64,000 bases of DNA from the NCBI GenBank assembly GCA_031291445.1, contig JARLJA010000143.1, positions 62,001-126,000 on the forward strand, read 5' to 3'. This DNA is from Xanthobacteraceae bacterium (GTDB lineage: Bacteria > Pseudomonadota > Alphaproteobacteria > Rhizobiales > Xanthobacteraceae). Position 1 is the stretch's first letter; each line of letters begins with the position of its first letter. The notes under the pieces are model-generated. The model was not told the origin of the DNA. It was given only the letters and a program-made list of their open reading frames with translations, and did no database searches. This document shows positions 9,722 through 19,464 of this stretch, one piece after another. The translations under genes and the position numbers were made by a program.

Positions 9722-11002
9722 TCAATCGATCGCCAGCGCCTGTTCCAGGGCGTCGAGCCCTTCGCCGATCACGGCGTCGCTTGCGGTCAAGGGCACCAGG
9801 ATGCGGATGGTGTTGGCCGAGGTGCCGCACGACAGCAGGATCAGGCCGCGCTCCTCGGCGCGCCGCGTCACCGCTTTGGTCGCCGCGGCGTCCGGCTCGC
9901 GGCCGCCGCGCTCGGTGACGATGTCGAAGGCGATCATGGCGCCCAGCCCGCGGATCGCGGCGATCGGCCTGACGTCGTTGCGGCCCTGGATCGCGGCGAG
10001 CCGGCCCTTGATCAGGGCGCCGACCTCGTTGGCGCGGGCGAGCAGGCTGCCGTCGGCGAACAGGTCGAGGATCGCCAGCGCCGCGGCGCAGGCCAGCGGA
10101 TTGCCGCCATAGGTGCCGCCGAGGCCGCCGGGCTCGGCGGCGTCCATGATCGCGGCGCGGCCGACCACGCCCGACTGCGGCAGGCCGCCGGCGAGGCTTT
10201 TCGCCACGCACATCAGGTCCGGCTCGACGCCGTAATGCTCCATGGCGAACATCTTGCCGGTTCGGCCGAACCCGGTCTGGATCTCGTCGGCGATCAGCAC
10301 GATGCCATGGGCATCGCAGACGTCGCGCAACCCCAGCATCAGCTCCGGCGGCACCTGGTGGAAGCCGCCCTCGCCCTGCACCGGCTCGACGATGATGGCG
10401 GCGACGTCGGAGGGATCGACGTCAGCGCGGAACACGTAGTCGAGATGCTTGAGCGCGTCGTGGGGCGTGACGTCGTGCTGCGGCACCGGAAACGGCACGT
10501 GCCAGACATTGGGCAGCGAGGGGCCGAGCCCCTTCTTGTAGGGCCGGACCTTGCCGGTGAGCGCCGAGGCCAGCGCGGTGCGCCCGTGGAAGCCGCCGGT
10601 GAAGGCGATCACGCCGGCGCGTCCGGTGAAGGCCCGCGCCATCTTGACCGCGTTCTCGGTGGCCTCCGCGCCGGTGGTGAACAGCGCGCTCTTGACCGGT
10701 CCCGAGATCGGCACCAGGGCGTTGAGGCGCTCGGCGAGGCGGATGTAGCTGTCGTAGAGCGTGACCTGAAAGCTCGTATGGGTGAACCGCTCGAGCTGTT
10801 CCTGAATCGCGGCGACGACTTTGGGATGGCGATGGCCGGTGTTGAGCACCGCGATGCCGCCGGCGAAATCGACGTAGCGCCTGCCCTCGACGTCCCACAG
10901 TTCGGCATTGACGGCGCGCTGCGCCGACAACGTCGTGGCGTGACCGATGCCGCGGGCGACGGCATGGTTTCTGCGTTCCAGCAGTTCAGCATTGGTGGTC
11001 AT
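9722..11002 (-). CDS. gabT: Class III aminotransferase, 4-aminobutyrate type
   Basis: This PLP enzyme of 426 residues is closest in pattern to 4-aminobutyrate:2-oxoglutarate aminotransferase. Visible blocks include YVDFAGGIAVLNTGHRHP, TTGAEATENAVKMAR, AFTGGFHGRT, the PLP-phosphate region IVEPVQGEGGF, and LIADEIQTGFGRTG. The catalytic lysine is in CVAKSLAGGLP near residue 267, with TYGGNPLACAAA after it. The start ATG at 11000-11002 has GGAGAG eight bases before it; upstream in-frame sequence is not protein-like. It is the last gene of a minus-strand set with an MFS importer and a deacylase, so the true donor may be a related omega-amino acid released by that deacylase. Confidence 0.88.
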   Translation of the reverse strand: MTTNAELLERRNHAVARGIGHATTLSAQRAVNAELWDVEGRRYVDFAGGIAVLNTGHRHPKVVAAIQEQLERFTHTSFQVTLYDSYIRLAERLNALVPISGPVKSALFTTGAEATENAVKMARAFTGRAGVIAFTGGFHGRTALASALTGKVRPYKKGLGPSLPNVWHVPFPVPQHDVTPHDALKHLDYVFRADVDPSDVAAIIVEPVQGEGGFHQVPPELMLGLRDVCDAHGIVLIADEIQTGFGRTGKMFAMEHYGVEPDLMCVAKSLAGGLPQSGVVGRAAIMDAAEPGGLGGTYGGNPLACAAALAILDLFADGSLLARANEVGALIKGRLAAIQGRNDVRPIAAIRGLGAMIAFDIVTERGGREPDAAATKAVTRRAEERGLILLSCGTSANTIRILVPLTASDAVIGEGLDALEQALAID

Positions 11003-11127
11003 CAGGCATCTCTCCGATCGCGCGCGACGATGTCGCGGGCGGGCTTCATCGCAAAGTGCATTGTTTGCGCGTCGTGGTGCATTCGGCGCCCGGCGCGGTC
11101 GCGCGCCGGGCTGGTCTCGTCCGCGGG

Positions 11128-12444
11128 TCAGGACACCGCGCGGGCGGGCGCGGCGGCGAACATCGCCTCCGGCGCATCCGCCTTGCGGTAGCGCCAGATC
11201 AGGGTGACGCAGATGAAGGAGATACCGGCCAAGACGCTTGCGAACATCGCCAGCGGCAGCCATTCGCCGTGGTAGCGCTCCGCCAGCATGGTGCCGACCA
11301 CCGGCGTCAGGCCGCCGGCGATGGCGCCGCAGAACTGGTAGGCGATCGAGATCGCGCTGTAGCGGACGCGGGTCGGAAACACCTTGGCGAGATATCCGGC
11401 GATCACCGCGTAGCAGGCCGCGCCGCCGACGATGTTGAGAACCAGGCCGGCGACGATGGCCAGGAAGTTGCGGGTGTCGACCAGCATGAACAGCGGGTAG
11501 GGCATGATGATCGCCCAGACCAGGCTCAGCTGCAGGAACAGCTTCTCGTTGCGGAAGTTCTCCGCGAGCTTGGCGGCGAGCGGCTGGATCAGGAACTGGG
11601 CGACCGCGCCCCAGAACAGCGCGTCGAGGATCACCGCGCGGGGGATCTTCAGGTACTGCGTGGTGTAGGCGATCATGAAGGTGTTGAAGAAATACACCGC
11701 GGCGATGCCGAAGGTGTTGGCGCCCAGCGCCAGCACGATCGGCAGCCGCCAGTCACGCAGCACTTCGCGGATCGGGGCCTCCGACTGCTGGTCGAGGCGG
11801 CGGGTTTCCTCGAACTCGGGCGTCTCCGAGATCTTGAGCCGGATCACCATGCCGATCGCCAGCAGCACGATGCTGACGAGGAACGGCAGGCGCCAGCCCC
11901 AGCTCATGAAGGCGGCCTGGTCGAGCAGGCCGGCACCGCGGAACGCCAGCAGCGACAGGATCAGTCCGGCGGGGCTGCCGAGCTGGGCGAAGGAGGCGAA
12001 GAAGGTCTTGCGGTGTTTGGGCGCGTGCTCGGCGGCCAGCAGCACGGCGCCGCCCCATTCGCCGCCCACCGCGACGCCCTGGAACACGCGCAGCACCACG
12101 AGCCCGACCGGCGCCCAGACGCCGACCGACGCCTGCGTCGGCAGCAGGCCGATGCCGACGGTGGCGAGCCCCATCATCATCAGCGTGGTGACGAGGATCT
12201 TCTTGCGGCCGAAGCGGTCGCCGAGATGGCCGAACACCAGCCCGCCGATCGGGCGGGCGAAGAAGCCGACCGCGAAGGTGCCGAACGCCGACAGGGTCTG
12301 GATGTAGGTCGAGCTGCCGGTGAAGAACAGCGGCCCGAACACCAGCGCCGCCGCGAGGCCGTAGATGTAGAAGTCATACCATTCGATGGTGGTGCCGATG
12401 AACGACGCGAGCGCGGCCTGGCGCGACTGTGGACGTGATGCCAT
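11128..12444 (-). CDS. MFS transporter, metabolite:H+ symporter family
   Basis: This 438-residue inner membrane protein has twelve hydrophobic segments and MFS signatures of the ProP/shikimate-type (MHS) branch. It opens with FIGTTIEWYDFYIYG, followed by FFARPIGGLVFGHLGDRFGR (the loop 2-3 signature), then VLRVFQGVAVGGEWGGA. Family members import zwitterions or organic acids with protons. AGGAGAACGAG precedes the ATG. It starts 26 bases after the deacylase stop and lies 125 bases before the aminotransferase, all on one strand. This supports uptake of the substrate of those enzymes, although the substrate itself cannot be read. Confidence 0.9.
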   Translation of the reverse strand: MASRPQSRQAALASFIGTTIEWYDFYIYGLAAALVFGPLFFTGSSTYIQTLSAFGTFAVGFFARPIGGLVFGHLGDRFGRKKILVTTLMMMGLATVGIGLLPTQASVGVWAPVGLVVLRVFQGVAVGGEWGGAVLLAAEHAPKHRKTFFASFAQLGSPAGLILSLLAFRGAGLLDQAAFMSWGWRLPFLVSIVLLAIGMVIRLKISETPEFEETRRLDQQSEAPIREVLRDWRLPIVLALGANTFGIAAVYFFNTFMIAYTTQYLKIPRAVILDALFWGAVAQFLIQPLAAKLAENFRNEKLFLQLSLVWAIIMPYPLFMLVDTRNFLAIVAGLVLNIVGGAACYAVIAGYLAKVFPTRVRYSAISIAYQFCGAIAGGLTPVVGTMLAERYHGEWLPLAMFASVLAGISFICVTLIWRYRKADAPEAMFAAAPARAVS

Positions 12445-12470
12445 CTCGTTCTCCTGGATGTTGGGCTCGA

Positions 12471-13760
12471 TCAATCGGCCTTGCGCACGCCGCACCAGCG
12501 CTGGATGCAGTCGGCGATGGCGATGGTGGTCTGCTTGACGCTGTCGAGATCGACGAATTCGTCGAAGCCGTGGGACTCGGCGCCCTTCGGCCCGTAGCAC
12601 AGGCTCGGAATGCCGTAGTAGCGGCCGTAGAACCGGCAGTCGGTGACCGCCGGCAGGATGGCTTCGCCGGGCTCGCGGCCGGTGAGCGCCTGATGCGCCG
12701 CGCGCATGGTCGCCTCGAAGTCGGAGCCGGGCTCGAGCACGTAGTCGTCGGCCTGGAAGCCGTTCCACTCGATCTCGGGCGGGTTGTTGGCGAGGAAGCT
12801 GTCCTGCCGCGCGGCGGTGGTCACCACCTGCGTCAGCTCCTTGCGGAAGTCCGCCAATGTCATTCCCGGCAGCACCGCGATCCGGCAGTCGACCTCGCAC
12901 CACGCCGGCGTCGAGCTTGCCCAGTCGCCGCCGCGGATCTTGCCGGGGTTGAACTTGACCGGCGCGTTGAGCTTGGAGAACCACGGGTGGGACTTGACCC
13001 GCTCGTTGAGGTCCTTGGTGAAGCGCTGCAGCGCGCTGATCAGGTGATAGGCCGAGAGAATGGCGTTGGTGCCCTCCTCGCTGCGCGACACGTGTACGGG
13101 ACGCCCGCGAATCTTGAGGCGAAACCACATCACGCCGATGGTGGCGCGCAGGATGTCCTGGCCCGTCGGCTCGGGGATCAGGCAGGCATCCGCCAGGTAG
13201 CCGCGCGCCAGCGTCGACAGCGCGCCGTTGCCGGTGCACTCCTCCTCGGTCACGGTCTGCACATAGACGTCGCTGGCGGGCAGCAAGCCGGCGCTGCGCA
13301 GCGCGTCCATGGCGAACACCATGGCGCTGACGCCGCTCTTCATGTCGCAGGCGCCGCGGGCGAACAGCTTGTTGCCGTGGAGCGTCGGCTTGTAGGGCGG
13401 GTCGGTCCACATCTCCTCGGGGCCGCGCGGCACCACGTCGACATGGCCCTGCAGGATCAGGCTGCGGCCTTTCTGCTCCGGCGCGCGCACCGCGGCGACC
13501 ACCTGGATCGCCTGGCTGTAGTCGGTGTCCATCACCGGCGAGAAGCCGGGCAGGTTGTCCATCGAGACGTCGGACAGCCGGTAGCGGTCGACCTGCCAGC
13601 CGCGGCCGGCGAATTCGCGCGCCAGCCAGTCCTGGCACGGCGCCTCGTGGCCGCGCTCGCTGGGGAAACTCGTCAGCGTCTTCAGCCAGTCGACCTGGCG
13701 GTCCCAGTTGGCTTCGACGGCTTTGGTCAGTTCGGCAATCGTCAGCAAGGCTCTCTCCAT
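12471..13760 (-). CDS. M20 family deacylase/peptidase (ArgE/DapE type)
   Basis: The 429-residue product is a zinc-dependent amidohydrolase of the ArgE/DapE/ACY1/CPG2 group. Metal and catalytic residues appear in order: the His of QGHVDVVPRG, the Asp of ACDMKSGVSA, the Glu pair of TVTEEECTGNG, and the C-terminal His of GAESHGFDEF. The dimerisation segment lies between (IRGRPVHVSRSEEG). It should cleave an amide to free an amino group, which the downstream aminotransferase could then remove. The start is taken as the ATG of MERALLTIAEL. An upstream in-frame ATG at 13829 would add 23 residues of poor quality. A strong terminator separates it from the LysR gene, so it probably has its own promoter. 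Confidence 0.87.
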   Translation of the reverse strand: MERALLTIAELTKAVEANWDRQVDWLKTLTSFPSERGHEAPCQDWLAREFAGRGWQVDRYRLSDVSMDNLPGFSPVMDTDYSQAIQVVAAVRAPEQKGRSLILQGHVDVVPRGPEEMWTDPPYKPTLHGNKLFARGACDMKSGVSAMVFAMDALRSAGLLPASDVYVQTVTEEECTGNGALSTLARGYLADACLIPEPTGQDILRATIGVMWFRLKIRGRPVHVSRSEEGTNAILSAYHLISALQRFTKDLNERVKSHPWFSKLNAPVKFNPGKIRGGDWASSTPAWCEVDCRIAVLPGMTLADFRKELTQVVTTAARQDSFLANNPPEIEWNGFQADDYVLEPGSDFEATMRAAHQALTGREPGEAILPAVTDCRFYGRYYGIPSLCYGPKGAESHGFDEFVDLDSVKQTTIAIADCIQRWCGVRKAD

Positions 13761-13827
13761 GTCGCTGCGCCGGCCGCCGCCGGTCCCGCGAAACAGGACA
13801 CCCGACGCCACGATGTTGCGGAAGTGC

Positions 13828-13865
13828 AAAAAAGCGCGCCCTGGTGCATGAAATGCACCAGGGCG
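13828..13865 (-). terminator. Intrinsic terminator of the LysR gene
   Basis: A perfect inverted repeat with 13-base arms (13837-13849 and 13853-13865) and a 3-base loop lies 19 bases after the LysR stop. On the minus strand it is followed, after three bases, by a run of six T (13828-13833). Stem strength and T-run fit a classical rho-independent terminator. It isolates the LysR gene from the deacylase operon. Confidence 0.8.
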
Positions 13866-13884
13866 GCATGGATATGGAGAAGGG

Positions 13885-14787
13885 TCAGGCTTGCGCCTGG
13901 CTCGCCGAACTCGCCAGCGTCCGAATCAGCCAGTTGCGGAACGCCGAGAACTTCGCCGGCATGACCTCGCCCTTGGTGATGAGGACGTAGGGATCGAGCG
14001 CCGGGCACGCCGTGGTGACGATCTGCAGCTGCCTGCTCTGCAGCGCCGGCGCCGCGATCAGCTCGTTGGCGAGCGCGACGCCCTGGCCATGGATCGCGGC
14101 CTCCATGGCGACGTTGGCGTGCCACAGCCGCGGGCCCTGCAGCGTTCCCGGCACCACGCCACAGGCCAGAAACCAGTCGCGCCACTGGTCGCGGGTGTCT
14201 TCGTGGATCAGCGCGGCGGTGAGCAGATCCTTCGGCTCGCGGACGTTGGGATGGCGCGCGGCCCATGCCGGGCTGGCGACGGCATAGACCCGCGGGTGCG
14301 TGAGCACGACCGAGGTCAGGCCGCTGGTGTGCAGATGGCCATAGTGGATCTTGGCGTCGGCCTCGTGCTTGTCGAAATCCGGAACAGCTTCGGTCGGCCG
14401 CAGCACGATGTCGATGTCCGGGTAGACGCTCGAGAAATCGGGCAGCCGCGGCAACAGCCACTGGGTCGCGAAGCCGGGAATGCACCAGACGATCAGCTGG
14501 CGGTTGTTGGCGGTCTGCTGCAGTTCGCTGGATGCAAACGAGATGTCCTCGAGCGCGGCGCCGATTCTTTCAGCATACTGCTTGCCGATTGGCGTCAGGG
14601 TCACCCCCTGGCGCGAGGTGTTGACCAGCCGGATGCCGAGCCACTGCTGGAGCACGCGCAGGTGCCGGCTGACCACGGTGTGGTCGACCGCCAGCGCCTC
14701 CGCGGCCTTTCTCACGTTGCCGAACCGTGCGACCGCCTCGAAGGCCCGCAAGGCTTTCAGGGGCGGCAGGCGCGGGACCGATGTCAT
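13885..14787 (-). CDS. LysR-type transcriptional regulator
   Basis: The 300-residue regulator has the LysR winged helix at residues 8-65 (LKALRAFEAVARFGNVRKAA, then LAVDHTVVSRHLRVLQQWLG) and a periplasmic-binding-like effector domain. The pattern with PPLKALRAFEAVAR resembles GcvA-type members. The ATG at 14785-14787 is chosen because the recognisable domain begins at once; an earlier in-frame ATG adds arginine-rich non-conserved sequence. It lies upstream of, and in the same direction as, the deacylase-MFS-aminotransferase genes. It probably senses their substrate, although the terminator between them argues for separate promoters. Confidence 0.9.
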   Translation of the reverse strand: MTSVPRLPPLKALRAFEAVARFGNVRKAAEALAVDHTVVSRHLRVLQQWLGIRLVNTSRQGVTLTPIGKQYAERIGAALEDISFASSELQQTANNRQLIVWCIPGFATQWLLPRLPDFSSVYPDIDIVLRPTEAVPDFDKHEADAKIHYGHLHTSGLTSVVLTHPRVYAVASPAWAARHPNVREPKDLLTAALIHEDTRDQWRDWFLACGVVPGTLQGPRLWHANVAMEAAIHGQGVALANELIAAPALQSRQLQIVTTACPALDPYVLITKGEVMPAKFSAFRNWLIRTLASSASQAQA

Positions 14788-15049
14788 TGAGTTTCCGTGT
14801 GAACGCGAGTGCGCAGTGTTAGCACAGCGGCGCGGCCGGCCGCGACAGGCGCTGCGGATGGCAGCCTTCCGCAGCGATCGAGGTTCGGTGCTGGACGATA
14901 ATTTCAGTATTTTCAAATATTTAGAAGAACTCGATCCGGCGATACGTGTTGCCGCCGGCGGGTTCGCGCTGTCCGATTTCTGAAAGACGAAGGGCCGCCC
15001 GAACGGTTAAGCCTCATTGTCATTCCCGGACTTGAAGGAGAGCGCGACC

Positions 15050-15505
15050 ATGGCCGACGCCGCCCCGATTGATCCCGCCGATGCCGACCGCGTGCGCGCG
15101 AGTTTCACCCGCCAGGCGGTGATGGCGACGCTCGGCATCGAGCTCGTCGCGATCGAGGCCGGCGCGGTCGAACTGCGGATGCCCTATGCGGCAGAACTCA
15201 CCCAGCAGCACGGCTTCATCCATGCCGGTGTGCTGTCGACCGCGCTCGACACCGCCTGCGGCTATGCCGCGTTTTCGCTGATGCCGGCCGACGCCGCGGT
15301 GCTGACGGTGGAGTTCAAGGTCAACCTGCTGGCGCCCGCCAAAGGCGAAGCGTTCCGCTTCCGGGCCCGCGTGCTCAAGCCGGGCCGTACCCTCACCGTG
15401 TGCGAGGCTCATGCCTTCGCGGTGCAGCCGGCGGGCGAGAAGCTGATCGCCTCGATGACCGGCACCCTGATGGCCGTTCACGGCCGCGACGGCATCGCGC
15501 ATTAG
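15050..15505 (+). CDS. PaaI-family hotdog thioesterase
   Basis: This 151-residue single hotdog-fold protein has the central motif QQHGFIHAGVLSTALDTACG, matching PaaI/4HBT-type acyl-CoA thioesterases in which the HGG-like loop and the following acidic residue hydrolyse the thioester. The core strand LTVEFKVNLLAPA follows. The ATG at 15050 has AGGAG nine bases upstream. It stands alone on the plus strand, 193 bases before the dehalogenase-type hydrolase. The natural acyl-CoA is unknown. Such enzymes often clear dead-end aryl or short acyl-CoAs. Confidence 0.87.
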   Translation: MADAAPIDPADADRVRASFTRQAVMATLGIELVAIEAGAVELRMPYAAELTQQHGFIHAGVLSTALDTACGYAAFSLMPADAAVLTVEFKVNLLAPAKGEAFRFRARVLKPGRTLTVCEAHAFAVQPAGEKLIASMTGTLMAVHGRDGIAH

Positions 15506-15698
15506 AGAATCGCGCCCCCGGCTGTGCTGACTCCGGTGGAGCTGCGTGCGTGCTGCGAGTCCTTCGCGAATGCCTGAAACGGGATATTGGGCCAGCCCGA
15601 ACGTGGTAAGCTCGCCGACCAGTCCCCATGGTCGACGCGGCACGGCCCGACGCCGGGCCGGCGCATGGTGATTGTCCGATCTGACGAGGAACGACGAC

Positions 15699-16592
<894 letters not shown>

Positions 16593-16602
16593 CGGGTCAT
16601 GA

Positions 16603-18378
16603 TCAGAGCCCGAGCCTTTCCTTGTAGATCCGGGTCAGGGCTCGCTGGACCAGGGGTTCGCCCAAGCCGCTGGCGAGCAGCGCGTCCCGCTCGAATCCGG
16701 CGCCGGCGTCGGCTCCGTGATAGCGGCACAGCCGATCGTCGAGATAGTCGACGATGGCGCTGGAGCGGCCGCGGAAAATGCCGACCGCGCTGCGCGGCCA
16801 CGACCGCCACTCGTTGGTGGTGAGGACGTACTGAACGCGGTCGTCGTCCAGAGGACGCAGCAGGCTCCGGCCGGCATAGCGAAGATCCGCGGCCAGGTTG
16901 ACGCCGAGCAGGTCCGCGATCGTCGGCGCGATGTCGATGTGCCCGATCAGCCGCTCGCCGTTGCGCCGCAGCGTGTCGCGGAAGGCCGTGCCCAGGTCCG
17001 ACGGCGGCTTGATCAGGAACAGCGGCCGTATGATCGTCTCGCTCAGCGCCGTGAGGCGGCTGGGTGGTGACGCGTCATCCGGATCGGGGTCGTCGTAGAA
17101 CAATTCGCCGTGGTCCCCCACCACCAGCACCAGCGCGTCGTCGAAGCGGCCGTTGGCCTCGAGGGTTTCGAACAGCAGCGCGAGCTCGCGTTCGACGATA
17201 TAGGTGGCGCGGTCGCGGCGCGCCGTGAGGGTGTCCGGGATCGCGATTTCGCTGTCGCGCTGGTACGGCACGTGAAGGGCATTGCTGTAGAGCACGGCGA
17301 AGGCGGGGGCCGCGCCGGCATCGAGCCATTCCGCGAGCCTGCGCGCGGCGATATGGTCGTCGATGCCCAGGTCGTTCACATAGGGCAAGTCATCGGTTTC
17401 GGCGGTGAACAGCGTATCGATGCGCGCGCCGGCGAAGAAGTCGCCGAGGCCGGCCCAGTCGAGGCTCGATGAGGTGAAGAAGCCGGTGCGGTAGCCGCGC
17501 GCGCCGGCGATGTCGAACAGGAACGGCAGCCGGTGCAGCTTGGCGCTGGATTCGTGCGGCGCCGCACCGGTCAGGATCGACGGCAGGACGACGTCGGTGC
17601 AGCTGCTGTTCGAAATGGCGTTGACCGGCGCGATCCAGGCCTCGAAGGCGCCGCTGAGCTGTCGCAGCCGATCGGCCAGCGAGAGCTTCGGGTCCTGGCT
17701 CGACGGCAGCCGCGCGCCGGCGGATTCGAGGATCACCAGCAGGATGGTGCCCGGCACGGACTGCGGCGGCGCTGCCAGCGTGAACGCTCCGGGGCGCTCG
17801 CAACGCTGCAGCGGGTGGCGGTCGACGGTGTCGGGCGCAAGTACGATCGCGCGCTCCACCACCGCAAGATCATCGTGGGGAGCGCGCCGCCGCCACACCG
17901 CGGTCGCGACGCCGAGCACGACGGCGAAGGCGCCGGACCCGATCAACTCGGGGCCGGGCGGCAGCCAGCGGGACGCGATCAGCGGCGCCGCGATCAGCAC
18001 GCCGCAGCTGGCGATCGGATACTTTTTCGGCAGGAACGAGTGGATATAGGCCATCGCGGCCTTGAATGCATGCGGGCCGAGCGGCGACACCGGGAGGTGG
18101 CGAATGGTTTCGCCGACAGAGACGCCGAAATAGCGGAAGGAGACCGCATCGGCGATGTCGCAGGCCGCGATCGCCGCCAGCAGCGGCAGCGCGACGATCA
18201 CGGAAGGCGCCGCGAGCGCCGCCGCCGTCACCACCAGAACGGCCATGCCGGCGAGGACGAGCGAGATGCCGAGCTGCTGCCGGATGCTCCAGAAACCGCC
18301 GATCCTGCGGCGGAGAAAGGCCCGTCGAATCGCCAGCTCCGCCAGCGCGATGCCCGCGATCGAAAGCACTCCCGGCAC
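16603..18378 (-). CDS. Membrane-anchored sulfatase-fold protein (alkaline phosphatase superfamily)
   Basis: The product has 591 residues with about four or five hydrophobic N-terminal segments, followed by a soluble periplasmic domain of the sulfatase/phosphoethanolamine-transferase fold. Fold markers are LLVILESAGARLPSS (first metal ligand), NSSCTDVVLPSILTG around the expected nucleophile, YSNALHVPYQ, and LVVGDHGELFYDD (metal-binding Asp-His). It could be a lipid or glycan phosphoethanolamine or sulfate-group transferase; specificity is not readable. The start is a GTG with AAGGA upstream. It lies 27 bases after cobT on the same strand, so it may be cotranscribed with a cobalamin gene, an unusual pairing. 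Confidence 0.8.
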   Translation of the reverse strand: MPGVLSIAGIALAELAIRRAFLRRRIGGFWSIRQQLGISLVLAGMAVLVVTAAALAAPSVIVALPLLAAIAACDIADAVSFRYFGVSVGETIRHLPVSPLGPHAFKAAMAYIHSFLPKKYPIASCGVLIAAPLIASRWLPPGPELIGSGAFAVVLGVATAVWRRRAPHDDLAVVERAIVLAPDTVDRHPLQRCERPGAFTLAAPPQSVPGTILLVILESAGARLPSSQDPKLSLADRLRQLSGAFEAWIAPVNAISNSSCTDVVLPSILTGAAPHESSAKLHRLPFLFDIAGARGYRTGFFTSSSLDWAGLGDFFAGARIDTLFTAETDDLPYVNDLGIDDHIAARRLAEWLDAGAAPAFAVLYSNALHVPYQRDSEIAIPDTLTARRDRATYIVERELALLFETLEANGRFDDALVLVVGDHGELFYDDPDPDDASPPSRLTALSETIIRPLFLIKPPSDLGTAFRDTLRRNGERLIGHIDIAPTIADLLGVNLAADLRYAGRSLLRPLDDDRVQYVLTTNEWRSWPRSAVGIFRGRSSAIVDYLDDRLCRYHGADAGAGFERDALLASGLGEPLVQRALTRIYKERLGL

Positions 18379-18405
18379 TGTGTGTCCTTGCGCCCCGACG
18401 CCGGT

Positions 18406-19419
18406 CTATCCGCCGTCGGCGACGCCGGCCTCGGCGAAGGTCGCCATGCCGTTGTGGCAGGCGAGCGCGGCCTTGAGCAGCGCGATGGCGACCGCGGCGC
18501 CGGAGGCTTCGCCGAGCCGCATGCCGAGGTCGAGCAGCGGGTCGAGCGCCATCTCCTCGAGCAGCAGGCGATGGCCGGCCTCCGCCGAGACGTGACCGGC
18601 GCGGCAGTGATCCAGCAGCGCCGGGTTGAGCCGGGCGAACGGCAGCACCGCCGCGGTGGTCACGAAGCCGTCGAGCACCACCGGCACGCGCGCCGCCAGT
18701 GCCGCTAGAACGGCGCCGGCGATCGCCGCGAGCTCGCGGCCGCCGAGCGCGGCGGCGACCTCGAGCGGATCGGCGAGGATGGCGCGGTGGCGTTCGATCC
18801 CGGCGTCGATGGCCGCGCATTTGCGCGCCAGCCCGTCGTCGTCGACGCCGGTGCCGCGGCCGGCCCAGCGCGCGGCGCCGCCGCCGAGCAGTGCGGTGCA
18901 CAGAGCCGCCGCCACCGTGGTGTTGGCGATTCCCATTTCGCCGACCACGACGAGGTCGCAGTCCGGCGTCACCGCGCGCGCGCCGATGTCGAGCGCGGCG
19001 AGGAATTCCCCGGTGGTCATCGCCGGCGCGGCGGTGAAGTCGGCGGTCGGCCGCTCGAGCTCGATGGCCTCGACCCGAAGGTCGGCGCCGGCGAAGCCGG
19101 CGAGCTGGTTGATGGCGGCGCCCCCGGCGGCGAAATTCGCCACCATCTGCACCGTGACCTCGCTCGGAAAGGCGGAGACGCCGCGCGCGGCGACGCCGTG
19201 ATTGCCGGCGAACACCGCGATCCGGATGCGATCGAGCCGCGGCCGGTCGCGGCCCTGCCAGCGCGCGAGCCATGCCGCGAGCTCCTCGAGCCGGCCGAGG
19301 CTGCCGGGCGGCTTGGTCAACTGGCGCTGGCGGGCGACCGCGGCGGCCTCGGTCCGCTCATTGCCGTGGGCGAGGTCGCCGCAGAAGGCGCGGATATCGT
19401 CGAGGGAGGAAAAACGCAT
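18406..19419 (-). CDS. cobT: Nicotinate-nucleotide-dimethylbenzimidazole phosphoribosyltransferase
   Basis: CobT makes alpha-ribazole phosphate from nicotinate mononucleotide and 5,6-dimethylbenzimidazole, the lower-ligand step of cobalamin assembly. The 337-residue protein shows RQLTKPPGSLGRLEELA, FAGNHGVAARGVSAFP, NFAAGGAAINQLA, VVGEMGIANTT, GRGTGVDDDGL, the loop DGFVTTAA, and the C-terminal LDLGMRLGEASGAA. All are family blocks. The ATG at 19417-19419 has AGGA seven bases before it. It is divergent from cobS with only 45 bases between the starts, so one short region must hold both promoters. No riboswitch fits in that gap. Confidence 0.95.
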   Translation of the reverse strand: MRFSSLDDIRAFCGDLAHGNERTEAAAVARQRQLTKPPGSLGRLEELAAWLARWQGRDRPRLDRIRIAVFAGNHGVAARGVSAFPSEVTVQMVANFAAGGAAINQLAGFAGADLRVEAIELERPTADFTAAPAMTTGEFLAALDIGARAVTPDCDLVVVGEMGIANTTVAAALCTALLGGGAARWAGRGTGVDDDGLARKCAAIDAGIERHRAILADPLEVAAALGGRELAAIAGAVLAALAARVPVVLDGFVTTAAVLPFARLNPALLDHCRAGHVSAEAGHRLLLEEMALDPLLDLGMRLGEASGAAVAIALLKAALACHNGMATFAEAGVADGG

Positions 19420-19464
19420 GAAAATCCTGTTGGCGGCGGGCGGGGGATCGGCGATGTCTATAGC

